NCBI GenBank assembly: GCA_041398565.1
Contig: JAWKUN010000003.1
Location: forward strand, 1 to 64,000
Length of the DNA: 64,000 nucleotides
Reading direction: 5' to 3'
From: DATGPD01 sp041398565
Lineage (GTDB): Bacteria; Planctomycetota; UBA1135; UBA2386
A program made the position numbers and the translations under genes. The notes below the pieces were generated by a model that was given only the letters and a program-made list of their open reading frames with translations, had not been told where the DNA came from and did not search any database. Positions 33,723 to 42,698 of this stretch are shown in pieces; within the stretch, counting starts at the first letter, position 1, and each line of letters begins with the position of its first letter.

Positions 33723-35750
33723 TCACACCTTGCCGTTGTCGTCGGTGGGGCGACCGAGCGCCTGCACCTGGCCGCGCGGACCGAGTACCACCAGTTCGCT
33801 GCCGGGGAGCAGCTCGGTCTGCGGCTCGGCCAGGGTGCGGCTCTCGGTACCGTCCGCCAGCCGGCGCACCACGAACAGCGGAATGACGCCGAGGCCGTGC
33901 AGCTCCAGCGAATCCAGCGCGCGTCCTTCGAGTTCGCCGCTGACCTGGATGCGCGCGATCTCGCTGTCGCGCGGCAGCTCGAGGTAGCTGGCCCCGGGGC
34001 GGTCGCCGGCGCGCACCTTGGCGCGCAGCTGCCGCGTCCGCAGCACCTCGTCGCTCAGGCAGGCGATCACGTCGCGGCGGGTGACGCGGCCGATCAGGTG
34101 CTTGCCGGCGTAGTTGTCGACCACTGCCAGCTCGTCGAGCTCCGGATCGTCGAAGCGCGGTAGCACCTGCGCCAGCGACTCGTCCGGCGTCACCGACGGC
34201 GTGGCGCGCGACAGGTCCCCGGCGATGACCACCGACGCCAGAGTGGGATCGTTCATGTAGAGCTTCACGTCGTGCAGGTGCACGTGGCCCAGAAGGGAGC
34301 CGTGTGTGTCGACGACGAACACCGAGTCACGGCGCGCGTTGGTGAAGCGTTCGACCACGGCATCGAAGGTCTCGGTGTCGCGCACGTGCGGCGCGTCCTT
34401 CAACATGAGGTCGCGGACGAAGGTCTGGGACAGGGCCAGCTCCTCGATGCCGGTGGCCTCGGTGTGGCCCTTCGCACGCAGGCGTGCGGTGTAGATCGAG
34501 TCGCGGGTGAGGATGCGGGCGATGACGCTGCCGACGATGCTGCACAGCATCACCGGCAGCATCAGGCCGTAGTCGCGCGTCATCTCGAACACGATCAGCA
34601 CGGCGGTGATGGGCGCGTGCGCGGTCGCCGAGCACAGCCCGGCCATGCCCACCAGGGCGAAGGCGACGCGGTGGTCGCCGGTGGACGGCGCGATCGCGTG
34701 CAGCAGCGAGCCGAAGAACGAGCCGAGCGCGGCGCCGACCACCAGGTTGGGCGTGAACATGCCGCCGAGCGCGCCCGAGCCGGTCGAGATGGCGGTGCCG
34801 ATCACCTTCAGCACCACCAGCGCCGCCACCACGCGGATGGCGGGGATCTTGGCGTCCTCGGCGGTGAGCGTCTCGATCACGCCGCGGCCGTTGCCCCACA
34901 CCTGCGGCAGCCATACGCCGATGGCGCCGATGAGCAGGCCACCCAGCGGCAGGGCGACCAGCAGCGGCATGCGCGAGCGCAGGAACAGGGCGCGCCCGAG
35001 CTGCAGCGTGTGCCGGAACACCAACGAACCGAACGCGCAGACGACGCCGAGCACCACCACCGACAGGACCAGCGCCGGATGGTCCATCGTGACCTCGCGC
35101 TCCAGCAGCGCCCACTTGCCCAGGAACGCCTGGTTGACCAGCATGGCGCACACGGCGGCCACGACGATGGGCGCGAAGATGTCCATCGCGAAGTTGCCGA
35201 GCACCACCTCCATGACGAACAACGACGAGGCGATCGGCGCGCTGTAGGCGCACGACATGCCGGCGGCGATGCCGCAGCCGAGGAGAACGGCTCGCGTCTT
35301 GGTGTCGGCCCTGAACACCCGGGCGAAGGTCGCCGCGACGGTGGCCGCGAGCTGGGAGTTGGCGGCCTCCTTGCCGATGCTGGCGCCGGTCGAGATCGAG
35401 CAGGCCGAGGACACGATCTGCACCAGCGACTGCAGCGGTCGGATCGTGCCCTTGCGCGTCGCGACCAGCTCGATGGCGTCGGTGATCCCGAACGGGCCGC
35501 GCTGGTCGCGGATCAGACGCAGGCACAGGGCCGCCAGCAGCCCGCCGAGGGTGGGGACGACCAGCCGCTCGGCGACGCTGATGGTGCCGGCGACGCGGTC
35601 GAGGTCGCCGCCGTCGCCCATCGCCAGGGCCTGTAGCGCGACCAGCAGTTTCTGGAAGCCGACGTTGAGCAGGCCGCCGAGTCCACCGACCGCGGCGGCG
35701 AGCACGTAGAGCCAGAAGGGCTTGACGGGATTGCCCCGCGCCTGCGCCAT
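33723..35750 (-). CDS. ClC chloride channel/transporter with CBS pair and TrkA-C domain
   Basis: A 675-aa ClC protein. The membrane domain has signature segments GASIGKEAANSQLAA (GKExP-like), STGSGALGGMFTPN and a conserved hydrophobic block near residue 385 (MAGLCSATAHAPITAVL). Two CBS motifs (about 440-570, for example FVVDTHGSLLGHVHL) regulate by nucleotide binding. A C-terminal TrkA-C-like region (about 590-675, VLGPRGQVQALGRP) is extra. Ion selectivity cannot be decided by eye. Convergent with the pseudopilin operon, 16 bases apart. Confidence 0.92.
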   Translation of the reverse strand: MAQARGNPVKPFWLYVLAAAVGGLGGLLNVGFQKLLVALQALAMGDGGDLDRVAGTISVAERLVVPTLGGLLAALCLRLIRDQRGPFGITDAIELVATRKGTIRPLQSLVQIVSSACSISTGASIGKEAANSQLAATVAATFARVFRADTKTRAVLLGCGIAAGMSCAYSAPIASSLFVMEVVLGNFAMDIFAPIVVAAVCAMLVNQAFLGKWALLEREVTMDHPALVLSVVVLGVVCAFGSLVFRHTLQLGRALFLRSRMPLLVALPLGGLLIGAIGVWLPQVWGNGRGVIETLTAEDAKIPAIRVVAALVVLKVIGTAISTGSGALGGMFTPNLVVGAALGSFFGSLLHAIAPSTGDHRVAFALVGMAGLCSATAHAPITAVLIVFEMTRDYGLMLPVMLCSIVGSVIARILTRDSIYTARLRAKGHTEATGIEELALSQTFVRDLMLKDAPHVRDTETFDAVVERFTNARRDSVFVVDTHGSLLGHVHLHDVKLYMNDPTLASVVIAGDLSRATPSVTPDESLAQVLPRFDDPELDELAVVDNYAGKHLIGRVTRRDVIACLSDEVLRTRQLRAKVRAGDRPGASYLELPRDSEIARIQVSGELEGRALDSLELHGLGVIPLFVVRRLADGTESRTLAEPQTELLPGSELVVLGPRGQVQALGRPTDDNGKV

Positions 35751-35832
35751 CCGCCCACCTTAGGCGTCGGCGGCTCGCGAGTCCCGGCACCTGGCGACAT
35801 TTTGGCGCGGCCTCGTGCCACGCGGGCGCGCG

Positions 35833-37260
35833 TCATCCGTGGCGGTGGCCGGCGTGGAGGTTCGGCCCGCACTGCATGCCGTCGAGGACGGTCTGGATCT
35901 CCTCGCGACCGGCCCCGGTGCCGAGCACTGCCGCGATCTGCAGCGGCCGGCCGTCGCACGGCGCGCCGATCTCGAGGACGTCACCGTCGGTGGAGCCGGC
36001 GTCGTGCACGACGCGCACGAAGGGGCGTTGCGGGTGCGCGCCGTGGCGTACCACGCAGGCCTGCTCGCCCGAGTCGAGGAGCACCCGCGTGCCCAGCGGA
36101 TACAGGCCGATGGTGCGCGCGAAGAAGCGCAGCCAGGCAGGGTCGAAGTCGTCCGCGTTCTGGAACAGGATCGCGTACGCCTGCAGCGGAGTCAGCGCCT
36201 TCTTGTACGGGCGCACCGCGGTCAGCGCCTCGAACACGTCGCACACCCGCACCAGCTTGCTGACGCCGCTCGGTTCGAACCAGAGCGCAGGGGCGGGGTA
36301 GCCGCGGCGGTTCGGTCCCATGTGGTGGCAGAAGGCGGCGCCGATGGCGCGCGGGTCGAGGTGGCGCTGCTCGACGAGGATCTCGGCGCCCAGGCGCGGG
36401 TGCTGCGCCATGATGTGCCACTCTTCTTCGTCGAGGCGCCCGCGCTTGAACAGGATCGGCTGCGGGATGCGCGACTTGCCCACGTCGTGCAGCAGCGCGG
36501 CCGTGCCGATCGCCACCAAGTCGCCCTTGTCGGCGCCGGCGGCGCGTGCCACGTGCAAGGCCAGCAGGGCGACCCGCACCGAGTGGCCGACGGTGAACGA
36601 GTCGATGTCGTCGTACGAGGCCAGGGTCAGCAGGTTGCTGGGCTCGGCCTGCATCTGCGAGATGGCCTGCTCGACGACGCCGGTGGCGCGCTCGATCTCG
36701 AGGTCCTCGCCGCGGAACGCAGCCACGTGGTTGTCGTGCAGGAACGAGGTGAGTTCGCGGTAGTCGCGCAAGCCGTGCGCGGTGGTCACGCCGGCGGCGG
36801 CACCGGCGCTGCCCGTCACCAACTCGACCTGCACGTGGCGCACGCCGCGGCCGGCGAGGAGGCGATCGACGCGGGCGCGGGCGCCTCGGCGGAAGGCAGC
36901 ACGAGTGTGTTCGTCGAGGAGCGTCTCCAGGAAGCGTCCGACCTCGGCGGCGTCGACCTGGGGATGGAAGGTGAGCGCGCGGATGCCGCGTCGGGCGCAG
37001 AGGTCGAGCAGCACGCCCGCTTGCAGGCTGGCCGCGATCAGCTCGTGCCCGCATGCGTGCAGGCTGCCGCCCTGTACGACCAGACGCAGCGGCGAGTCCG
37101 CGTCGGTGATGTCGTGCAGGGTGGCGACCAGGTCGCGCAGGCTCTCTCCCACGATCTGGCTGGACGGCGCATGCATGCCCAGGTTGAGGATCGCGACCAC
37201 CAGCTCGTGCACGAAGCGGTCGAGCTGGCGCGGGCGTTGACCGACGGGCGACCGATTCAT
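35833..37260 (-). CDS. HD-GYP-like phosphohydrolase domain protein
   Basis: A 475-aa protein with a helical N-terminal region (about 1-205) and an HD-GYP-like domain (about 215-420). His226, the His258-Asp259 pair (LLHDVGK), His287 and His312-His313 are present. The diagnostic HHExxDGxGYP block is altered: HHMGPNRRGYP lacks the Glu and the Asp-Gly. HD-GYP enzymes hydrolyse cyclic-di-GMP; the altered block leaves substrate and activity uncertain. The ATG overlaps the stop of the gene at 37257-37853. Confidence 0.85.
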   Translation of the reverse strand: MNRSPVGQRPRQLDRFVHELVVAILNLGMHAPSSQIVGESLRDLVATLHDITDADSPLRLVVQGGSLHACGHELIAASLQAGVLLDLCARRGIRALTFHPQVDAAEVGRFLETLLDEHTRAAFRRGARARVDRLLAGRGVRHVQVELVTGSAGAAAGVTTAHGLRDYRELTSFLHDNHVAAFRGEDLEIERATGVVEQAISQMQAEPSNLLTLASYDDIDSFTVGHSVRVALLALHVARAAGADKGDLVAIGTAALLHDVGKSRIPQPILFKRGRLDEEEWHIMAQHPRLGAEILVEQRHLDPRAIGAAFCHHMGPNRRGYPAPALWFEPSGVSKLVRVCDVFEALTAVRPYKKALTPLQAYAILFQNADDFDPAWLRFFARTIGLYPLGTRVLLDSGEQACVVRHGAHPQRPFVRVVHDAGSTDGDVLEIGAPCDGRPLQIAAVLGTGAGREEIQTVLDGMQCGPNLHAGHRHG

Positions 37261-37853
37261 GCACGCTCGCCCACAGGCACCTTGTCGAGGCGGCGAAGGC
37301 CACCGCTCACTTCGAGCAGCAGCGCCTGGAACACGACGGGGAAGCCGCCTTCGCGTACCGCCGCCTCCAGGCCGCCGGCCAACTGGGCGAGCACGGTGCG
37401 GTTGTCGCCGGCGTGCTCGGTGAGGCGGCGCAGGAGCTGGCGGAGTTCCAGCGTGGCGCGCTGTCGTCCGAGCCCGGTGCCGTGCCGCGCCAGGTCGACC
37501 AGCACCCAAAGGCGCTCGTCGTCGAGGCCGGCCAGCAAGTCGGGTGGAGCTTCCTCCTGCAGCTGCTGGAAGTGGCGCAGGCAGGCCTCGACCGCAGCGG
37601 CGTCGACGGACTCGGCGTCGGGCAAGCCGTGCGGCGGCGGCAGGTCGGCGGCCGGCTGTTGCCCGAGGCGGTCGAGGAAGACCCGGGCGGCGGCGTCCAT
37701 CACCGCCGCCTCGACCATCGGTTCCTGGCACTCGAACAGGTCGGCCGGCAGGGCCGATTCGCGCTCGACGTCGACGTGGGCCCGCCGACGGCGCGCCCGG
37801 GCGCCTGCCTGTAGCTTCCCCATGCGGCGACGAGGCCCCGCTCCCGAAGACAT
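37257..37853 (-). CDS. hypothetical protein coupled to the HD-GYP-like gene
   Basis: A 198-aa soluble helical protein with a basic N-terminus (GKLQAGARARRRRAHVDVER) and a C-terminal LRRLTEHAGDNRTVLAQL region. Family not recognised. ATG at 37853 and an alternative ATG at 37823 are both plausible. The ATGA overlap with the HD-GYP-like gene means they are translated together, so it may be a regulatory or binding partner (inference). Divergent from the thiolase gene. Confidence 0.6.
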   Translation of the reverse strand: MSSGAGPRRRMGKLQAGARARRRRAHVDVERESALPADLFECQEPMVEAAVMDAAARVFLDRLGQQPAADLPPPHGLPDAESVDAAAVEACLRHFQQLQEEAPPDLLAGLDDERLWVLVDLARHGTGLGRQRATLELRQLLRRLTEHAGDNRTVLAQLAGGLEAAVREGGFPVVFQALLLEVSGGLRRLDKVPVGERA

Positions 37854-38025
37854 GAGCGGTGTATCGGCAGCCGCACGGCGTCTCTCGGCCCCAAGTCGGG
37901 ACGCTCGCGCCGCGATCGCCTCGATCGGCGAGACGCGGTGGCGGGGAGGAGCTCCTCGGACCCCTGGGCGTGAGCCGGCGACTTGCCGCGGGCTCCGGTC
38001 GAGACCGCGCCGTATGGTGGCGTGC

Positions 38026-39210
38026 ATGCAGCGTGTCGGTGTCGTCTCTGCCGTGCGTACCCCCATCGGCAAGTTCATGGGCGCGTTGTCGCCGCTGTCG
38101 GCCGTGGACCTCGGGACTGTCGCGGTTCGCGACGCACTGACGCGAGCCGGCGTCTCGCCCGGGGACGTCCAGGAGGTGATCCTCGGCCAGGCGCGTCAGC
38201 TCGGCTCGGGGCCCAACCCGGCGCGTCAGGTGGCGCTCGCCGCGGGGTGCCCGGAGACGGCGCCGGCCATGACCGTGAACAAGGCCTGCGGTTCCAGTCT
38301 CAAGGCCCTCGACCTGGGGCGCGCGTCCCTGCTCCTCGACGGCCGCTCGGTGGTGGTGGTGGGCGGCATGGAGAGCATGACCAACATCCCCTTCCTGCTG
38401 CCGCGCATGCGCCAAGGCTACCGTCTGGGCCACGCCGAGGTGCTCGACGGCAACTACCAGGACGGGTTCACCTGCGGCATCCTCAAGGAGCCGATGGGGA
38501 TGACGGCCGAGTACCTCGCCGACGACTACGGCATCGCGCGCGCCGATCAGGATGCCTACGCCCTGATGTCGCACCAGCGGGCCGAGGCAGCGCAGAAGGC
38601 CGGGCGGTTCCGCGACGAGATCGTGCCGGTGGAGGTCGCGGGCAAGCGCGGCGACAAGACCGTGGTCGACCGCGACGAGCACGTGCGCGCCGGCGTCACC
38701 ATCGAGGCGCTCGCCAAGCTGCCGCCGGTGTTCCGGCCGCACGGTGGCACCGTGCACGCCGGCAACTCGTCGGGGATCACGGACGGCGCCGCCGCGCTGG
38801 TGCTGATGACCGAGCAGGAGATCGGGCGGCGCGGTGCCGAGGTGCTCGCCTGGCTCGACGCCTCGGCGACGGCGGGCGTGTCGCCCCGGATCATGGGGAT
38901 CGGGCCGGTGCCGGCCGTGCAGCGACTGTGCGCGGCGACGGACCGGCGGCTCGGCGCCTTCGACCTGATCGAACTGAACGAGGCGTTCGCCGCGCAGATG
39001 CTGGCCTGCGAGCGGGACCTGCGCTTCGACCGCGAGCGCGTCAACGTCAACGGCGGCGCCATCGCTTTGGGGCACCCGATCGGCGCCACCGGCGCGCGCA
39101 TCGTCGTCACCCTGCTGCACGAGCTACGCCGGCGCGACGGCCGGTTGGGCCTGGCGACGCTGTGCATGAGCGGGGGCATGGGGATGGCGATGGCGTTCAC
39201 TCGGCCCTGA
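38026..39210 (+). CDS. acetyl-CoA acetyltransferase (thiolase)
   Basis: A 394-aa thiolase II-type enzyme (family about 390-395). Active-site Cys88 is in NKACGSSLKAL; the His of ALGHPIGATGAR (near 350) and the second Cys in LCMSGGMG (near 380) are present. MQRVGVVSAVRTPIG is the canonical N-terminus, so the ATG at 38026 is preferred over one 12 bases upstream. It condenses or cleaves acetoacetyl-CoA. It may function with the enoyl-CoA hydratase 2.8 kb downstream. Confidence 0.95.
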   Translation: MQRVGVVSAVRTPIGKFMGALSPLSAVDLGTVAVRDALTRAGVSPGDVQEVILGQARQLGSGPNPARQVALAAGCPETAPAMTVNKACGSSLKALDLGRASLLLDGRSVVVVGGMESMTNIPFLLPRMRQGYRLGHAEVLDGNYQDGFTCGILKEPMGMTAEYLADDYGIARADQDAYALMSHQRAEAAQKAGRFRDEIVPVEVAGKRGDKTVVDRDEHVRAGVTIEALAKLPPVFRPHGGTVHAGNSSGITDGAAALVLMTEQEIGRRGAEVLAWLDASATAGVSPRIMGIGPVPAVQRLCAATDRRLGAFDLIELNEAFAAQMLACERDLRFDRERVNVNGGAIALGHPIGATGARIVVTLLHELRRRDGRLGLATLCMSGGMGMAMAFTRP

Positions 39211-39304
39211 GGCCGTGGTGGTTCTGCCCCGCTTCCGGCGCTACAACGGGGCCCTTCCCGCGGCGTGCCACGGAGGTCGCGCCGCCCAACACCGCCAGGC
39301 CCCG

Positions 39305-40252
39305 ATGCTTCGATCGACCCGTGTGTTTCTCGCCGCGCTGCTCGCCTCGGCCACCCTCGCCGCGCAGTCCGGCTACGAGGTGCGCCTGACGCCGAAGTCG
39401 CGCGTGGTGCCGGCCGGATCCGACCTGCAGCTGACGTTGACCATCGACGTCAAGCAGGAAGCCAGCGTGCCGTTGACGCTCCTCAGCGGTCTTCGCCTGT
39501 CGACCCAGGTCGGCGACAAGGCCGGTCCGGCCATCGACGAAGGGACGCAAGGCTCGATCGAGCTGAAGGCGGGCACGTTCGTCCGTCGCGACCTGGTGGT
39601 TCCGGCGGCGCGTTTGCCGCTCCCCGAATCCAGCGACCTCGTCGACGTCACGGTCGCCTGGCGCGACGTCGCTGGCGCCACGGCGCTGGTGCGCGTCGCT
39701 CCGGATTCCGCGAGCATCCCGCTCGACGACCTCGACTTCACCAAGACCAAGGTGCTCCTGCTGACCAACTACGGCCAGATGGTGGTGCGGTTCTTTCCCG
39801 ACCGTGCGCCCGAGACGGTGAAGAACTTCGTCAAGCTGGCCAAGGAGCACTTCTACGACGGCACCCGGTTCCACCGGGTGATCAAGGGCTTCATGATCCA
39901 GGGCGGGTGTCCGAACACCAAGGAAGGCGCCAAGGGCATGCCGGGCACGGGTAGCCCGGGCTACACCATCAAGGCCGAGTTCAACAAGACGAAGCACGTG
40001 CGCGGGGTGTTGTCGATGGCCCGCTCGGGGCATCCCGACTCGGCCGGCTGCCAGTTCTTCATCGTGCACGGCAACGCTCCGCACCTCGACGAGCAGTACA
40101 CGGCGTTCGCCGAGCTGGACTCGGGGCTCGACACTCTGGACAAGATCGCCGACGTCGAGGTGAAGCTGAGTTCGTCCGGCGAGCCGTCGGTGCCGGTCGA
40201 GCCGGTGCACCTCTATGCCGCGATCGTTCTGCCCGTGCTGAAGGGCAAGTGA
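39305..40252 (+). CDS. secreted cyclophilin-type peptidyl-prolyl isomerase
   Basis: A 315-aa protein. A signal peptide (TRVFLAALLASATLAAQ) precedes an N-terminal beta-sandwich-like domain (about 25-135) and a C-terminal cyclophilin domain (about 150-315) with FHRVIKGFMIQGG, QFFIVHGNAPHLD and YTAFAEL. It would catalyse proline isomerisation in the periplasm. It is followed after 9 bases by a cytoplasmic cyclophilin gene whose core is very similar, an apparent tandem duplication with a fused export domain. Confidence 0.92.
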   Translation: MLRSTRVFLAALLASATLAAQSGYEVRLTPKSRVVPAGSDLQLTLTIDVKQEASVPLTLLSGLRLSTQVGDKAGPAIDEGTQGSIELKAGTFVRRDLVVPAARLPLPESSDLVDVTVAWRDVAGATALVRVAPDSASIPLDDLDFTKTKVLLLTNYGQMVVRFFPDRAPETVKNFVKLAKEHFYDGTRFHRVIKGFMIQGGCPNTKEGAKGMPGTGSPGYTIKAEFNKTKHVRGVLSMARSGHPDSAGCQFFIVHGNAPHLDEQYTAFAELDSGLDTLDKIADVEVKLSSSGEPSVPVEPVHLYAAIVLPVLKGK

Positions 40253-40261
40253 GACCAAGCC

Positions 40262-40831
40262 ATGACCATCGATCTAGACACCGTCGATCTCTCGCGCCTC
40301 GAAGCCACTCTGGAAACCGACAAGGGCGACATGGTGGTTCGCTTCTACGGTGACGTCGCGCCGGGGCATGTGCGCAACTTCTGCGACCTGGCACAGAAGG
40401 GCTTCTACGACGGGTGTGCGTTCCATCGGATCATCAAGAACTTCATGATCCAGGGTGGGTGTCCGAACACCAAGCCCGGTGCGACGGGCATTCCGGGCAC
40501 CGGCGGGCCAGGCCATCGAGTCAAGGCCGAGTTCAACGACAAGCCGCACCGGCGCGGGGTGCTGTCGATGGCGCGCAGCGCCGATCCCAACTCTGCCGGA
40601 AGCCAGTTCTTCGTGGTGCATGCCGACCACGCGCAGCATCTCGACAACAACTACACGGCCTTCGGCGAAGTCGTCGGCGGACTCGACGTGCTGGACGCGA
40701 TCGCCACCGCGGAGTGTGACTTCGGTCCCGGTGGCGAGCGCAGCTCGCCCAAGCAGCGGATCGGCATCAAGAGCGTCAAGGTGCGCGAAGTCGACGAGGC
40801 TGGTGGGGACGCGGAGGCCGGCGGGGCATGA
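40262..40831 (+). CDS. cyclophilin-type peptidyl-prolyl isomerase
   Basis: A 189-aa cytoplasmic cyclophilin: FHRIIKNFMIQGG, then SQFFVVHADHAQHLDNNYTA and FGEVVGGLDVLDAI. No signal peptide. The last 20 residues form an acidic Gly/Ala tail. The stop overlaps the start of the enoyl-CoA hydratase gene (ATGA). Confidence 0.95.
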   Translation: MTIDLDTVDLSRLEATLETDKGDMVVRFYGDVAPGHVRNFCDLAQKGFYDGCAFHRIIKNFMIQGGCPNTKPGATGIPGTGGPGHRVKAEFNDKPHRRGVLSMARSADPNSAGSQFFVVHADHAQHLDNNYTAFGEVVGGLDVLDAIATAECDFGPGGERSSPKQRIGIKSVKVREVDEAGGDAEAGGA

Positions 40832-41613
40832 CCGCCTACAGGAACCTGCTGGTGGCGCGTGACGGCGGCGTGGCGACGCTGACTGTGAACCGGCCGGACA
40901 AGCTGAACGCGCTCGACCGCGACACCATCGGCGAGCTGACCGCCGCCGTGGCCGAGTTCGAGGCCGACGACGGCGTCGGGGTGGTGGTCTTGACCGGTGC
41001 CGGCGACAAGGCGTTCATCGCCGGTGCCGACATCGGCATGCTCGCCGAGCAGGGTGTGCTCGACGGCCGGTGCAACGCCGTCGCGGGCCAGGCGCTGACG
41101 CTGCACATCGAGCGCAGCAGGAAGCCGTACCTGGCGGCGATCAATGGCTTCGCGCTGGGGGGTGGGCTGGAGATGGCGCTCGCCTGCGACATGCGGTTCG
41201 CGGCGCAGACCGCCAAGCTGGGGCTGCCCGAGGTCGGTCTCGGCATCATCCCGGGCTACGGCGGAACGCAGCGCCTGCCGCGTCTGATCGGAATGGGGCC
41301 AGCGCTCGAGCTGATCCTCACGGGCGACCACGTGACCGCCGACGAGGCCCTGCGCGTCGGTCTGGTGAACAAGGTGTTCGCCAAGGAGACCCTGATGCAA
41401 GACGTGATGGCCGTCGCCAAGAAGGTCCTGTCTCGCGGTCAGAACGCCGTGGCGTTGGCCAAGGAGGCAGCGCGTCGCGGCTACCCCGGCACGCTCGAAG
41501 AAGGTCTCGCCATCGAGTCCGACCTGTTCGGCGTCATCAGCTCGACCGCGGAGATGCGAGAGGGTCTGCGCGCCTTCCTCGAAAAGCGCAAGCCCACCTG
41601 GCTCCGAACGTGA
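40828..41613 (+). CDS. enoyl-CoA hydratase/crotonase
   Basis: A 261-aa crotonase-fold enzyme. Oxyanion-hole and catalytic-region motifs: FIAGADIGML, INGFALGGGLEMALACD and EVGLGIIPGYGGTQRLPRL, with both catalytic-type Glu (LEMAL and PEVGL) present, supporting true hydratase activity. It hydrates enoyl-CoA in beta-oxidation or butyrate-type pathways. Co-translated with the cyclophilin upstream; with the thiolase it suggests a short fatty-acid module. Confidence 0.93.
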   Translation: MTAYRNLLVARDGGVATLTVNRPDKLNALDRDTIGELTAAVAEFEADDGVGVVVLTGAGDKAFIAGADIGMLAEQGVLDGRCNAVAGQALTLHIERSRKPYLAAINGFALGGGLEMALACDMRFAAQTAKLGLPEVGLGIIPGYGGTQRLPRLIGMGPALELILTGDHVTADEALRVGLVNKVFAKETLMQDVMAVAKKVLSRGQNAVALAKEAARRGYPGTLEEGLAIESDLFGVISSTAEMREGLRAFLEKRKPTWLRT

Positions 41614-41622
41614 ACCCACACA

Positions 41623-41639
41623 TTGGTGTCTGACACCAA
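41623..41639. terminator. perfect palindrome between convergent genes; possible bidirectional terminator
   Basis: TTGGTGT and ACACCAA enclose a CTG loop, 9 bases after the hydratase stop and 24 bases before the SPFH stop. It lacks a T-run, so it is only a possible terminator; a REP-like dispersed palindrome is an alternative. Confidence 0.4.
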
Positions 41640-41663
41640 AGTGATGACGTCGTTACGCGGGCG

Positions 41664-42698
41664 TTACTTGATGCCGAAGCGTTTGAGGATGGTCTCGATG
41701 TCGAGGGGGTCGAAGGCCTGGGTCGAGACGGCGAGGTCTTGCAGCTTCAGGCTGCGGGCGAGTTCGAGCGCCACGTAGATGTCGCCGCCGGGGATGGCCA
41801 GCGCCTCGCGGCGCATCCGCTCGGCCTCTGCCTCGGCCTTCTTGGTCTCGAGATCGCCGAGCGCGCGCTTCTCGGCGGCGTAGAGGTCGGCGCCCGATCG
41901 CACCTCGATCTCCTGCTTGCCGGCGTCGGCGCGCAGTTGGGCGATCGCCTTGTCGTTCTCGGCGCGCAGAGTGATCAGCGTCTTCTCCTTCTCTTGGTCG
42001 ATGACCACGACCTTCGCCTGGGTCTGGGCGATGATCTCGTTGGTCTTGCCGCGCTCCTTGGCGGTCTCGGTCTTCGCCTGGTTCAGCTCGACGTCCTGTT
42101 GCGCCAGGGTCTTGTCGCGGATGCGCGCCTCGAAGGCCTCGTCGAACTTCAAGTCACGGATGAGGATGCGGATCAGATCGATCTCGAGGAGCGCCAAGCG
42201 CTCGGCCAGCGCCGTCTCCATCTGCGCGGCGCGGCTCTGGCGGACACGCGGGTCGTAGAACTCCTCGGTGCGGATGCCGCCGAGCTCGCGGCGCAGCACG
42301 TTGATCGCTTCGTTGCGCACCTTGAGCTTGTAGGCCTCGCCGGGACCGTTGTCCTGGTACACCTTCCACACGCGGCCTGGCTTGATGCGGTACTTCACGG
42401 TGACGTCGAGCGTCACCGTGGCGCCGTCCGAACTCTTCACCTGCAGCGGACCTTCGGCCTCGGCCTTGCGGCTCATGTTGAGCGTCTGCACCGTGGTGTC
42501 GAACAAGAACCACGTGTGCAGCGGTCCGACATCCCAGTGATAGCCCGGCCCGTAGTCCTGATGAATGAAGCCGCGGGTCCACTCGGCGTTGACGACTCCG
42601 GTCTCCCCCGGCGGGATCTTGATCGTGAGCGAGCGCAGGCCGATGCCCAGCGCGGCCACCCCGATGACCAGGAAGCTGACGATGTTGATCGACTTCAT
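41664..42698 (-). CDS. SPFH/band 7 membrane protein (second of pair)
   Basis: A 344-aa protein with an N-terminal membrane segment (about 5-22), an SPFH domain (about 25-220) and a Glu/Lys/Ala-rich coiled coil (about 210-300). The opening PPGETGVV is typical. Paired SPFH proteins such as HflK/HflC or prohibitin-like pairs form membrane microdomains or regulate proteases. Start overlaps the upstream SPFH gene by 4 bases. Confidence 0.88.
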   Translation of the reverse strand: MKSINIVSFLVIGVAALGIGLRSLTIKIPPGETGVVNAEWTRGFIHQDYGPGYHWDVGPLHTWFLFDTTVQTLNMSRKAEAEGPLQVKSSDGATVTLDVTVKYRIKPGRVWKVYQDNGPGEAYKLKVRNEAINVLRRELGGIRTEEFYDPRVRQSRAAQMETALAERLALLEIDLIRILIRDLKFDEAFEARIRDKTLAQQDVELNQAKTETAKERGKTNEIIAQTQAKVVVIDQEKEKTLITLRAENDKAIAQLRADAGKQEIEVRSGADLYAAEKRALGDLETKKAEAEAERMRREALAIPGGDIYVALELARSLKLQDLAVSTQAFDPLDIETILKRFGIK

